Assembly (NCBI RefSeq): GCF_023746615.1
Contig: NZ_CP082275.1
Coordinates: 2,356,001-2,420,000 of the forward strand
Direction of reading: 5' to 3'
DNA length: 64,000 nucleotides
Source: Grimontia kaedaensis
Lineage (GTDB): Bacteria; Pseudomonadota; Gammaproteobacteria; Enterobacterales; Vibrionaceae
The notes below the pieces were generated by a model that was not told the origin of the DNA, searched no databases, and was given only the letters and a program-made list of their open reading frames with translations. Below, in pieces: positions 43,846 through 52,270 of the stretch (positions are counted from its first letter, which is position 1; every line of letters begins with the position of its first letter). A program made the position numbers and the translations under genes.

Positions 43846-44859
43846 ATGACAGTAATTCACTACATTTCAACGGCTTCAGACAAACGGACAGCACCGCTCA
43901 TTTCAGTCGTGATCCCGTTTTACAACGAAAAATCGGTGATTCAGACATGCCATGACCGCGTAGTTGCCGCCCTCGATAATCTAGGCGCTCACTGCGAAAT
44001 CATTTATATCGATGACGGAAGCAATGATGACAGCGCGCAAATGGTGTCGGAACTGTCATCTGAATTGCACGACATCAGCTTAATACGTCTTAGCCGCAAT
44101 TTTGGTAAAGAAGCCGCCATGTCCGCCGGCATCAAAGCCACACGGGGTGAAGCTGTTGTACTGCTGGATGCTGATTTACAAGATCCACCAGAGCTCATTC
44201 CAGAGATGGTCGAGCAATGGCGACAAGGTTATGACGTTGTCGATATGCAGCGTCGTGAGAGGTTGGGAGAAAGCGCATTTAAGCGTTACACCGCGGCCAT
44301 CTTCTATAAGGTGCTGAACCGCCTTTGTGATGTACCAATCCCCGAAAACGTGGGTGATTTCAGACTACTGGATCGCCGTGTCGTCGACACCATCAACGAT
44401 CTGCCAGAGCGTACCCGCTATATGAAAGGACTTTTTGCCTGGCCAGGTTTCCGTCGCACTATGTTGCAATTTGACCGCGACCCGCGTCTTGCAGGCCAAA
44501 CCAAATGGAATACCTCCAAGCTGGTTAATCTCGCCGTGGAAGGCATTACCTCTTTCAGCACCAAACCTCTGCGCCTTGCGACTTTTGCAGGTGTTGCCAC
44601 TGCCTTAGGTGCAGCGGCCATGGCCGCAGTGATTTTCATGAAAACCATGATCTGGGGTGACCCTGTTGCAGGGTATCCAAGCATGATTTTGGTCGTGCTC
44701 ATTCTTGGCAGTGTTCAACTGCTCTCCATTGGCCTAATGGGTGAATACATAGGACGCCTGTTTATCGAATCCAAACAACGCCCGCTGTATTTGGTTGATA
44801 CCCATTTCACCGCACCCGCAACACATTCCTCAAAAGCTGTTACTGAGAAAACACAATGA
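43846..44859 (+). CDS. GT2 polyprenyl-phosphate sugar transferase (ArnC/DPMS-like)
   Basis: Family-2 glycosyltransferase of 337 residues with two C-terminal membrane helices. It shows VVIPFYNEKSVIQ, the UDP/metal motif LLDADLQDPPELI, and FRLLDRRVVD, typical of ArnC and dolichol/undecaprenyl-phosphate transferases. The ATG at 43846 follows AAGGAG by 8 bases. It would load a sugar onto undecaprenyl phosphate at the cytoplasmic face for the GT39 enzyme encoded next. The stop overlaps that start by four bases. Confidence 0.9.
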   Translation: MTVIHYISTASDKRTAPLISVVIPFYNEKSVIQTCHDRVVAALDNLGAHCEIIYIDDGSNDDSAQMVSELSSELHDISLIRLSRNFGKEAAMSAGIKATRGEAVVLLDADLQDPPELIPEMVEQWRQGYDVVDMQRRERLGESAFKRYTAAIFYKVLNRLCDVPIPENVGDFRLLDRRVVDTINDLPERTRYMKGLFAWPGFRRTMLQFDRDPRLAGQTKWNTSKLVNLAVEGITSFSTKPLRLATFAGVATALGAAAMAAVIFMKTMIWGDPVAGYPSMILVVLILGSVQLLSIGLMGEYIGRLFIESKQRPLYLVDTHFTAPATHSSKAVTEKTQ

Positions 44860-46286
44860 AAACCCTCTTCAACAAACTTTCTTCTTTGAGCCTTTGGCAA
44901 TTAGCAATCGCCATGATCGCTGTTTCTTTGATTGTTCGTTTCGCTTCCCTTGCTATGTACCCTCTGATGGACACTACAGAAGCAAGATATGGTGAAATGG
45001 CGCGCATCATGTTCGAGACCCAAAACTGGGTGACTCCGATGTTCGACTATGAGGTGCCTTTTTGGGGTAAGCCGCCACTATTCACATGGCTTAGTGCAGG
45101 TGGCATTGCCCTTTTTGGCAACAACGAATTTGCAGTGAGACTCCCTCATCTCTTAGTCGGTATGGGGATTATTGGGTTGGTTTACCTTTTCGCCGTTAAC
45201 GCGGGAAAATCCCGTTCTGAAGCTGCTCTGGCGGCCGCTGTTTTGGCGAGCTGTGCAATATTCATCGTCATTTCTGGCGCTGTCATGACAGACACAGCCT
45301 TAACGTTAGGTATTACCATCAGCATGGGCAGTTATTGGCTAGCGCTGGAACGTCAATCCAAAACTGCCGGTTACCTGTTCTTCGTTGGTTTGGCCATGGG
45401 CTTACTGGCAAAAGGTCCACTGACGCTGGTTTTGGTTGGTATCAGTCTGGGGCTTTGGATAAGTATTGGCGGTCGGTGGCTGCAACCATTCAGAGTACTA
45501 CCTTGGAAAAGCGGACTCCCGCTGATGTTAGCCATTGCGCTGCCTTGGTACCTGATTGCCGAATGGCAAACGCCGGGCTTCTTGAATTACTTTCTGATTG
45601 GCGAGCATTTTATGCGGTTTGTGGTTTCCGGTTGGGAGGGCGACCTCTATGGCACTGCCCACAACGAAGCTCGTGGCACTATCTGGCTGTTCGCCATTCT
45701 TGCAGCGCTTCCGTGGACCCCCGTTTTCTTCTACCAGCTTTTCCGTCGCTTCCGCGCTGGCTCAGAGAGTATCTCTAACAACTATATCCAGTTTCTGTGG
45801 TGCTGGATGCTCGCCCCATTGCTACTATTCACTTTTGCGGGGAACATACTTTCAAGCTATGTCATGCCAGGCATTCCTGCCTTTGCACTCCTTATCGCTG
45901 CCTATCAGAGCGAAAAGCCGCTGACGTCAAAGGTCTATCTAACGGGCTTTATCACACCAGCACTTATCTTGGGAGCAGCCACTACGTTATCACTCGGCAT
46001 CACTGGAAAAACTGGCGAGAATTCGCTGATGTCTCTTTGGCATAAGCAGCCTGAAGCGCATTTTTCAGACCTGTATTACGTCGGCCACAGACCTTTTTCT
46101 GCTCAGTATTATTCAGATGGAAAAGCGCGCAAAGCGCTGGGGGAACTCGACGCTACCATTGAAGGGTTAAACCAACCCGCGTTTATTGTTCACTCCACCA
46201 AAGAAGTGAATGTCTTCGATAACTGCGAAAAGCGCGGAAACAGTGAAAAGCGGGTATTGATTTACTGCACGCCGGATAATGGTTAA
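44856..46286 (+). CDS. GT39/ArnT-like glycosyltransferase
   Basis: Polytopic PMT-fold glycosyltransferase of 476 residues. The first periplasmic loop carries the acidic catalytic motif TEARYGEMARIMFETQNWVT followed by PFWGKPPLFTWL. About 11-12 helices follow, then a short periplasmic C-terminal domain. ArnT relatives transfer a sugar from undecaprenyl phosphate to lipid A or other envelope targets in the periplasm. With the GT2 gene it forms the minimal carrier-and-transferase pair; amino-sugar synthesis genes (arnA/B/D) are absent here, so the sugar need not be aminoarabinose. Confidence 0.88.
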   Translation: MKTLFNKLSSLSLWQLAIAMIAVSLIVRFASLAMYPLMDTTEARYGEMARIMFETQNWVTPMFDYEVPFWGKPPLFTWLSAGGIALFGNNEFAVRLPHLLVGMGIIGLVYLFAVNAGKSRSEAALAAAVLASCAIFIVISGAVMTDTALTLGITISMGSYWLALERQSKTAGYLFFVGLAMGLLAKGPLTLVLVGISLGLWISIGGRWLQPFRVLPWKSGLPLMLAIALPWYLIAEWQTPGFLNYFLIGEHFMRFVVSGWEGDLYGTAHNEARGTIWLFAILAALPWTPVFFYQLFRRFRAGSESISNNYIQFLWCWMLAPLLLFTFAGNILSSYVMPGIPAFALLIAAYQSEKPLTSKVYLTGFITPALILGAATTLSLGITGKTGENSLMSLWHKQPEAHFSDLYYVGHRPFSAQYYSDGKARKALGELDATIEGLNQPAFIVHSTKEVNVFDNCEKRGNSEKRVLIYCTPDNG

Positions 46287-46290
46287 GGAA

Positions 46291-46311
46291 AAGGCGACAT
46301 TAAGTCGCCTT
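46291..46311. terminator. Bidirectional terminator after GT39
   Basis: Perfect stem AAGGCGAC/GTCGCCTT with an ATTAA loop between convergent genes. Confidence 0.8.
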
Positions 46312-46330
46312 AGTTTACTTATATTGGTGA

Positions 46331-47227
46331 CTAGCTGCCGCTTTTTGTGTTCCTACGGATAAGGTTCCGAAGCGGTTGCGCACCACGGTAAATCAGCAGA
46401 GACGCCAAAATCAGCGAACAGCCCGCAATTTTGTGGGCTGGCATGGCTTCGTGATACCAAACTACACTCAGGATCACGGTCCAAACGGGTTCCAGAATCA
46501 TAATGATTGCAGCGTTTGCTGCACTCGCACCTTTCTGCCCCAAGGTTTGCATCAGATAACGTAAGCTAGTCGCGACAAGCACACTCAGTCCAAACCATAC
46601 CCAGATATTTGAAGGCACATGTTCTGGCCAAGTTTCCGTGAGCAGAGAGGCAATTGTTGCCACCACACCTGTCACAAATAACTGCACGCAGGTCAGTACT
46701 AACGCAGGAATACGCTGGGCGTAACGGCTGTTGGCATTGAAATGAATCGCCAGACAGAGTGCTGCCAGCAGGAACCAGATTTGGCTCGCAGATAACTGCC
46801 AACCCACACCACCGAGTGACAGCAGAGCCAGTCCACATACTGCTATTGGCATCGACACCCAGAAGATGCGCTGCGGTGCCTGCTTAAACAGCAACCAAGC
46901 AATCGGTGGTACAAACAGCATGGAAAGGCTCATGATGAATGCACCCTCACCAATCGAAGTACTGACGGACATGGCATAAATCCATGAAAGCAGTGCGCAG
47001 GAAAGAATGCTTCCAACCCCACCCGCACGAACAAGATCAGCCTTTTCCGAACGTCTGAATGCCTTTAGACAGAAAGGAAGTAAAAATAGGGATGCAGCAA
47101 GAAAGCGAAGGCCAACAAAACCAAATGGTGGCAATCCTTGAATCGCCTCTTTAGAGAAAATCCAGCCCCAAGCTGCCAGTATAGTGGCAAACAACAAAAT
47201 CAAAGAAGCGCGTCTTTCAGACAACAT
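46331..47227 (-). CDS. EamA/DMT-family transporter
   Basis: Third DMT transporter in the window, 298 residues, ten helices. The first EamA repeat ends GFVGLRFLAASLFLLPF; the second has AAIIMILEPVWTVILSVVWYHE. It carries a basic C-terminal tail. It stands as a single gene; substrate unknown. Confidence 0.88.
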   Translation of the reverse strand: MLSERRASLILLFATILAAWGWIFSKEAIQGLPPFGFVGLRFLAASLFLLPFCLKAFRRSEKADLVRAGGVGSILSCALLSWIYAMSVSTSIGEGAFIMSLSMLFVPPIAWLLFKQAPQRIFWVSMPIAVCGLALLSLGGVGWQLSASQIWFLLAALCLAIHFNANSRYAQRIPALVLTCVQLFVTGVVATIASLLTETWPEHVPSNIWVWFGLSVLVATSLRYLMQTLGQKGASAANAAIIMILEPVWTVILSVVWYHEAMPAHKIAGCSLILASLLIYRGAQPLRNLIRRNTKSGS

Positions 47228-47318
47228 TTCACACCAAAAATGAAAAGAACAAAGCGGGGAGCATTATCCCACTCCGTTTCAGCGCTGAACATTGAAATTG
47301 CGAAAAATAACAAAAAAA

Positions 47319-47336
47319 GCGGTGCCGAAGCACCGC
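47319..47336 (-). terminator. Terminator after EIIB remnant
   Basis: Stem GCGGTGC/GCACCGC with a TTCG loop (minus strand) and a long T-run; it remains intact although the gene before it is truncated. Confidence 0.8.
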
Positions 47337-47396
47337 AAGAGTCAGAAGGAGCTCGCCAGCTCCGTATATGAGCGACACTCCGCCCTCCTGGGGGAA

Positions 47397-47591
47397 TTAG
47401 GAGGAACCGAGCACCGTAGTCATATCCGTTTTTATGTTGTCAGATTGAGTACCAAAGATAGCCTGCAAATTGTCACCAACCACCACTACATCGACAGCAC
47501 CCAGCGCTTTAATTGAATCTATATTGGCTTGCTTGATGTCCTTCAGGTTCACACGTAGTCGAGTGATACAGGCAAATACCTTGGTTTCCTC
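47397..47591 (-). pseudogene. Truncated glucose-type PTS EIIB domain
   Basis: About 60 residues of a glucose/N-acetylglucosamine family EIIB domain: the phosphocysteine motif FACITRLRVNL, then SIKALGAVDVVVVGDNLQAIFG and the C-terminal DNIKTDM. The first EIIB helix and any upstream EIIC are missing. Extending the frame upstream runs into DNA antisense to a binding-protein remnant, so the 5' part was replaced by a rearrangement. It would not fold as a complete domain. A normal terminator follows. Confidence 0.78.
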
Positions 47592-47599
47592 GGATTTCC

Positions 47600-47880
47600 A
47601 GTCCCGTTTTAACCAGAAGAAAGGCTCAATTCCCATTCTCAAAGATGTCGACATGACGCCATTTGATCTCTGTGCAAAAACATCCAAACAGGCGTTTATT
47701 CATGCCGAAGCAAATAACACCTTACTCCCTAGCGTGCCCGATTCCATGGCCGTCGCCCCCCAACTTCAGGAAGCCATGCTTGAACTGATTAACCACTACT
47801 TCAATGACGATAACTTTACCGAAGAAGAAGCCATCAACCAGTTAATAAAAATTGCTGCCGGTGTGCACTTCAATCGCTAG
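47600..47880 (+). pseudogene. C-terminal remnant of sugar ABC transporter binding protein
   Basis: About 90 residues match the end of family-1 sugar-binding proteins of the glucose/mannose type: KKGSIPILKDVDMTPFDLCAK, then a TLLPSVPDSMAV segment and LELINHYFNDDNFTEEEAIN. The remaining three quarters is absent, with no signal peptide. The breakpoint lies within about 10-20 bases of the opposed EIIB remnant. A start at GTC GAC ATG could give a 75-residue peptide, but it would not bind sugar. Confidence 0.72.
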
Positions 47881-47975
47881 CGTTAATCGCTAACCATAAG
47901 AAATTTCAATAAAGCTCTACAGCCCTTACTGTGTTTGTTATAAATAGAATATACCTCATGCAGTAAGGACGAAGA

Positions 47976-48461
47976 ATGAGTGCAGGACAAAGGGAAATGA
48001 CATTACGTTTTCTGGCAGAGCCCGGAGACGTTAACTTTGGCGGTAAGGTACACGGTGGTGCCGTGATGAAGTGGATTGACCTTGCAGCCTACGCCAACGC
48101 AGCAGCATGGAGTGGCAAATATTGCATTACTGCATACGCTGGCGGTATTCGCTTCGTGCAACCGATTCACGTTGGCAACCTCGTCGAGGTCAGTGCCAAA
48201 GTCATCTATACGGGCACATCTTCTATGCACATTGCGATTGATGTGCAGGCCAGCGACCCAAAAGAAATGAAAAATCGTCTGACTACCCACTGTATCGTTA
48301 TAATGGTGGCCGTGGACGAAAATGGTAAGCCCACACCTATTCCGAAATGGGTACCGGAATCTGACGAAGACAAAGAGCTTGAGCAATCTGCCGTTCGCCT
48401 GATGAATATGCGTAAACAAATCGGCGAAGAGATGGAAGCGCATGTAAAGCTTCTTAAGTAG
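47976..48461 (+). CDS. Acyl-CoA thioesterase (hot-dog fold, YciA/BACH-like)
   Basis: A 161-residue hot-dog thioesterase. It begins MTLRFLAEPGDVNFGGKVHGGAVMKWIDLAAY, the motif with catalytic Asn and Asp region of YciA-like enzymes, and continues IRFVQPIHVGNLVEVSAKV. The ATG follows AAGGACGAAGA. It hydrolyses acyl-CoA to free acid and CoA; chain-length preference is not visible. It is monocistronic with a strong terminator. Confidence 0.92.
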   Translation: MSAGQREMTLRFLAEPGDVNFGGKVHGGAVMKWIDLAAYANAAAWSGKYCITAYAGGIRFVQPIHVGNLVEVSAKVIYTGTSSMHIAIDVQASDPKEMKNRLTTHCIVIMVAVDENGKPTPIPKWVPESDEDKELEQSAVRLMNMRKQIGEEMEAHVKLLK

Positions 48462-48524
48462 CGAAGACTGCTGTCCTAGCTTGTTCAACTATATAGTTGA
48501 AGTTAAGAGCATTGAATTATTCTG

Positions 48525-48552
48525 AAATAAGAGGCATCTCAGCCTCTTATTT
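48525..48552 (+). terminator. Terminator after thioesterase
   Basis: Perfect 11-bp stem AAATAAGAGGC/GCCTCTTATTT with a six-base loop and T-rich tail. A perfect 18-base palindrome (TTCAACTATATAGTTGAA, 48484-48501) lies just before it. Confidence 0.85.
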
Positions 48553-49032
48553 TATATATATCAAGTAACTAAACACCAAGCCGAAAAAATATTCAAAAGA
48601 ATCACATATCCATTCAGACGCATCATACCAACAATTAATTCGAATGACTCGAGCGAAATACCCAGAAAAATAGTAAAAATTCCCATTTCTCTTCTCTTTC
48701 AACAGTATTTCATCCAAATTCCATACTTTCTTACTTTTTCCTGTATCACTTTTTCAGAATTTTCTTAGCGAGACTGTTGAAAATACAAACGATAAAAAGA
48801 TTCAAGCATATGATTTTCATGCAACTAATTATCTTAATTAGCGAAAACTAAAGAACCTTGCATTTTTTCTACTGACTTCCCCTTCTAAACAGAATGACAA
48901 ATAAGCCCACTTCACCCTCTCATTTTTGAGACTCACCGCTATGGAAACTCATCAACTGTTACGTCAGATTTCGCTGGCAAGAAAGCGCTTGCAATACGAT
49001 CGATTTTCTCAATTACACAAACGGAGCTTTAA
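48553..49032. other. AT-rich region before second RTX gene
   Basis: About 480 bases, AT-rich, with no supportable gene. A short frame from 48941 overlaps the RTX start in another frame and is not believed. The RTX promoter is probably here. Confidence 0.4.
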
Positions 49033-50400
49033 ATGGCAAACATCATCAATGGAACAGAAAATGATGACCACATCACCGGCACAAATGGCGTCGATTTTAT
49101 CTATGGCAACGGCGGTAACGATTACATCGAAGGCTGGGACGGCACTGACTATATCTATGGTGGTGATGGTGATGACACTGTTATCGGCGGCAAAGGTACA
49201 GATGAAGTACATGGTGACGCGGGTAACGACTGGGTCCGTGGTGGTCTGTCAAACGACAACCTTTATGGTGATTCTGGCGATGACCGAGTTGAGGGCTTTG
49301 ATGGTGACGATAACCTATATGGCGGAACCGGTGCTGATGATCTTTATGGCGGTCAAGGCCAAGATAACCTTTATGGTGGTGATGGCGACGACAAAGCACG
49401 AGGTAACGAAGGAGATGACTTTGTTAGCGGTGGTTTAGGTAACGATGTTCTCTTCGGTAATGAGGGCAACGATGAAATCAATGGCGATGAAGGCAATGAC
49501 GTGCTGTGGGGTAATGAAGGTGAAGACTTTATCCGTGGTGGCGAGGGCGAAGATTCACTCTGGGGTGGCAGCGACAACGACCAACTTTATGGTGGCGCCG
49601 ATAACGATCAGCTGAGAGGTGAAGACGGCGCTGACAAATTGGGCGGCGGCTTAGGCAATGACAAGCTTTACGGCGGCAGCGGTGGTGATGAGCTATACGG
49701 TGATGTAGGTAATGATGAACTTTATGGCGGTGGTGGCAACGACTATCTGGTCGGTGGCGACGGCGACGACATCATGCACGGCGAGGGCAATGATGACCGC
49801 ATGTTAGGTGGCGCTGGCAATGACACCATGTACGGCGGAAACATGCTGGATTACATGCATGGCGGCACGGGCAATGACACCCTGTATGGCGGCAACAACA
49901 ATGATGAACTCCGCGGTTCAGAAGGTCACGACACCCTGTATGGTGAAGCAGGTGAAGATTACCTGAATGGCGGAAAGGGTAACGACTATCTGGACGGCGG
50001 TCACCATGCAGACATTCTTGAAGGACATTCAGGTAATGACATCCTGAAAGGTGGCGCTAACAGCGATAAGCTCTACGGTGGTGGTAACGATGATTGCCTA
50101 TACGGTGAGAACGGCGACGACTTCCTAGTGGGCGGTAATGGGAATGACTACCTGGTTGGTGGTTTTGGCGCGGATACCTTCTATTTTGAATATCGCGACC
50201 ACTACGACACCATCGCAGACTTCAGCAAAGGACAAGGCGACAAAATCCAAATCGACAGTTCTCTGCTGACGAAATTTAATCAAATCAGTATTACCCAAGT
50301 TGGCGCCGATACCGTGCTTGATCTGGGTAACCACACCACAGTGACATTGGAAGACTTCAATGCCAACAAGGTGACCAGCGATATGTTTGAATTCGTTTAA
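49033..50400 (+). CDS. RTX-repeat calcium-binding protein
   Basis: A 455-residue RTX protein: about 38 nonapeptide units of the GGxGxDxLx type fill residues 10-375, in an almost unbroken beta-roll. The C-terminal 80 residues form the non-repeat part (ADTFYFEYRDHYDTIADF, IQIDSSLLTKFNQI) and the probable type I secretion signal. No signal peptide, catalytic or adhesin domain. Unlike the gene at 38818 it has only one Cys. CGGAGC precedes the ATG. It is followed by a hairpin and, 64 bases later, a secreted-protein gene. Acidic calcium-binding RTX proteins of this sort may be surface-layer or matrix components; the function is unknown. Confidence 0.87.
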   Translation: MANIINGTENDDHITGTNGVDFIYGNGGNDYIEGWDGTDYIYGGDGDDTVIGGKGTDEVHGDAGNDWVRGGLSNDNLYGDSGDDRVEGFDGDDNLYGGTGADDLYGGQGQDNLYGGDGDDKARGNEGDDFVSGGLGNDVLFGNEGNDEINGDEGNDVLWGNEGEDFIRGGEGEDSLWGGSDNDQLYGGADNDQLRGEDGADKLGGGLGNDKLYGGSGGDELYGDVGNDELYGGGGNDYLVGGDGDDIMHGEGNDDRMLGGAGNDTMYGGNMLDYMHGGTGNDTLYGGNNNDELRGSEGHDTLYGEAGEDYLNGGKGNDYLDGGHHADILEGHSGNDILKGGANSDKLYGGGNDDCLYGENGDDFLVGGNGNDYLVGGFGADTFYFEYRDHYDTIADFSKGQGDKIQIDSSLLTKFNQISITQVGADTVLDLGNHTTVTLEDFNANKVTSDMFEFV

Positions 50401-50412
50401 ATCACTATTTGG

Positions 50413-50440
50413 ATGCTGGGGTTCAACACTACCCCAGCAT
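50413..50440 (+). terminator. Terminator or attenuator between RTX gene and secreted-protein gene
   Basis: Stem ATGCTGGGG/CCCCAGCAT with a nine-base loop. It is followed by TCTTAATGG, a weak U-tract, so some transcripts may read into the next gene. Confidence 0.6.
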
Positions 50441-50464
50441 TCTTAATGGTTCATGGAGGAGCCA

Positions 50465-51682
50465 ATGAAGAACTTCATAAAGCCTACCTTGGCAGTGTTA
50501 CTGATATTGAACGCAAACATCGCCTTTGCAGAGTCTAAAGAGCGCATTACAGGCTTCGTATTACGCGGTGATGTTGATGGCTCAGTTAACAACTTTACCT
50601 CTAATCGAAATGGCTACGACGACCCCTATCAACTCGTTTCTGTTGAAACAAGTGATGGGCAAATAGAGCAGAAACCCATTGGTGAGTTTATTGATGGACT
50701 TGTTGTTCAAGTGGAGTGGCGTCACCTTCAGAAAGAAAAAGCCGGCCCGATCACTGAGAATAATGTCATCGATCAGGCTATTGCACGCGTCAATGAGTGG
50801 AACAATGATCCTGAAACAACCAACACTATTGGCATTAAGTTACGTGTTTTTTCAGGTGTTTTTTCTCCAAAATGGCTCACTTATCATGAGCACAATGGGA
50901 AATACAAGCTGAAGAATTGTGAGAAAGGACAGAACGCGACTGCGGAAGAAATGTGCGGCGTAAAAGCCTATTTCAAAAATAACAAGCAAGGCATCATCCC
51001 TTCCCATTGGAAGCCATCTTTCAGAACACACTGGAGAGACTTGCAGGAGAAACTTGCAGATAAATACGACAACATCCCTGTGATCAGAGAACTAGCAGTT
51101 TCAGGATGTATGACACACCATGCAGAAACAATGTGGCGTAACAAAGGCGATTACAACCGACCAGACGGCACACACAACGTCCAAGCCTTGTTAAATGGAG
51201 GTATGACCCTTCAAAGTGACAAATCATGCCTTCGCTGGCAAATAAAAGTTGCTGCCAAGAAATGGGACAAAACTCCAATAGCCATGGCATACAACATGTG
51301 GAATGACTACGAAGTTGTTAATGACGAATTGGTTTGGACAACAAAACCAGAGTTCACAGAAGAGTTAATGCAAAAATGCATTGATGAGGCAGGTACAAAC
51401 TGCATTCTCGGCAATAACTCGTTGGGAATGAATGATATTGGAGATGAGAGCAATACCGATGATGTCACCTATTACCTGAAAGAGTTTGGTGACGCCGGGC
51501 ACCATATCTATGTCCAAACCGAAACGAAGATAGATCAGCAATGGGTTGCACTCAATCATGCTGCGGACGTACTCAATGCGCAGATGGGAGAACTTCCCAA
51601 AATTAAAGCGATGAACAAAGAAAGTTCAACCTTTCTTACGGGCAGCGAAATGCAAGATGCCAGAAGTAATTTAAAGTTCTAA
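50465..51682 (+). CDS. Secreted protein resembling a TIM-barrel glycosidase, function unknown
   Basis: A 405-residue exported protein with signal peptide about 1-22 (ends IAFA). ATG at 50465 follows GGAGG. The region about 60-150 reads GLVVQVEWRHLQKEKAG, then NNVIDQAIARVNEWN and GIKLRVFSGVFSPKWL, reminiscent of the first strands and helices of retaining TIM-barrel glycosidases (GH42/GH-A-like). Later HWRDLQEKLADKYDNIPVIRELAVSGC continues the pattern with a possible strand-4 region, but I cannot place the two catalytic Glu with confidence. A set of cysteines (six to eight) suggests disulphides. It lies between two RTX genes and could process an extracellular polysaccharide that they bind. This is inference. 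Confidence 0.62.
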   Translation: MKNFIKPTLAVLLILNANIAFAESKERITGFVLRGDVDGSVNNFTSNRNGYDDPYQLVSVETSDGQIEQKPIGEFIDGLVVQVEWRHLQKEKAGPITENNVIDQAIARVNEWNNDPETTNTIGIKLRVFSGVFSPKWLTYHEHNGKYKLKNCEKGQNATAEEMCGVKAYFKNNKQGIIPSHWKPSFRTHWRDLQEKLADKYDNIPVIRELAVSGCMTHHAETMWRNKGDYNRPDGTHNVQALLNGGMTLQSDKSCLRWQIKVAAKKWDKTPIAMAYNMWNDYEVVNDELVWTTKPEFTEELMQKCIDEAGTNCILGNNSLGMNDIGDESNTDDVTYYLKEFGDAGHHIYVQTETKIDQQWVALNHAADVLNAQMGELPKIKAMNKESSTFLTGSEMQDARSNLKF

Positions 51683-51691
51683 CCAAAGTTT

Positions 51692-51712
51692 TTGCCGGGT
51701 TATTCCGGCAAT
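51692..51712 (+). terminator. Terminator after secreted-protein gene
   Basis: Stem TTGCCGG/CCGGCAA with a six- to seven-base loop and a run of seven Ts. Confidence 0.88.
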
Positions 51713-51738
51713 TTTTTTGGCTTTCAATACGCAGTTAA

Positions 51739-51921
51739 ATGGGGCTCAATGAGGAGCTCTTTCGTCTAAATAAACTATCTCCAAACGACCTGAAGATGCT
51801 CGTATTAAGAGGTCATCAATGCGTTCAGTTCGAGGCAAATTTCAAGAGGAATAATCATTCTATTTCCGTGGAATTTAACGAAGAAGTCGGCGTATTGATG
51901 GCCTCCCTTCGGGCGAGTTGA
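51739..51921 (+). CDS. Possible 60-residue hypothetical protein
   Basis: A short frame after the terminator, without a clear ribosome site. The product is soluble and charged and matches nothing I know. Its stop lies inside the large inverted repeat that follows. It may be a fragment or a chance frame. Confidence 0.25.
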   Translation: MGLNEELFRLNKLSPNDLKMLVLRGHQCVQFEANFKRNNHSISVEFNEEVGVLMASLRAS

Positions 51922-52003
51922 CTGACGCCGTGCTCCTTGTTGTTCCTTTTTGATGGAGGTGACTACACCTGCAAAGGAACGCTGCGATCACAACGCCAGT
52001 CAA
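51918..52003. repeat. Large imperfect inverted repeat (86 bp)
   Basis: The arms start TTGACTG at 51918 and end CAGTCAA at 52003. Inner matched parts are GTTCCTTT/AAAGGAAC and AGGTG/CACCT around an ACTA loop. The arms differ by small internal bulges. It could be a structured RNA, a terminator relic or the end of a small mobile (MITE-like) element. Confidence 0.6.
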
Positions 52004-52270
52004 TCTCGCTGAATCCTGCATCTTCAGGTTGTTTGGGTATACACCTATCAAATTTTATTCACTCTTTTGAATACGCTTAGTTTTGTATTTATTTGTGAAG
52101 CTATACAGTGCAATCCCCTTCTGTCTAATAACTAATACAACATTCACAGGCATGGTTTCGTCTAATCGTGTCGAAGGAAAAAAATAATTATTAGCAACGA
52201 TTTCAAAACTTCTCATTCCGTCTTGTGCGTTAACAAACTTGCCAACGGAAAGCATTCCATGGAGAAAGGT

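Noticed and set aside
48926..49438. 170-codon plus-strand frame overlapping the second RTX start
   Set aside because: Most of it is the RTX DNA read out of frame, giving a Met/Thr-rich product; the short N-terminal part alone is not convincing as a leader peptide.
49060..50160. Regularly spaced short repeats that could be mistaken for CRISPR
   Set aside because: The period is 27 bases and encodes RTX nonapeptides; there are no conserved repeats with unique spacers and no cas genes.
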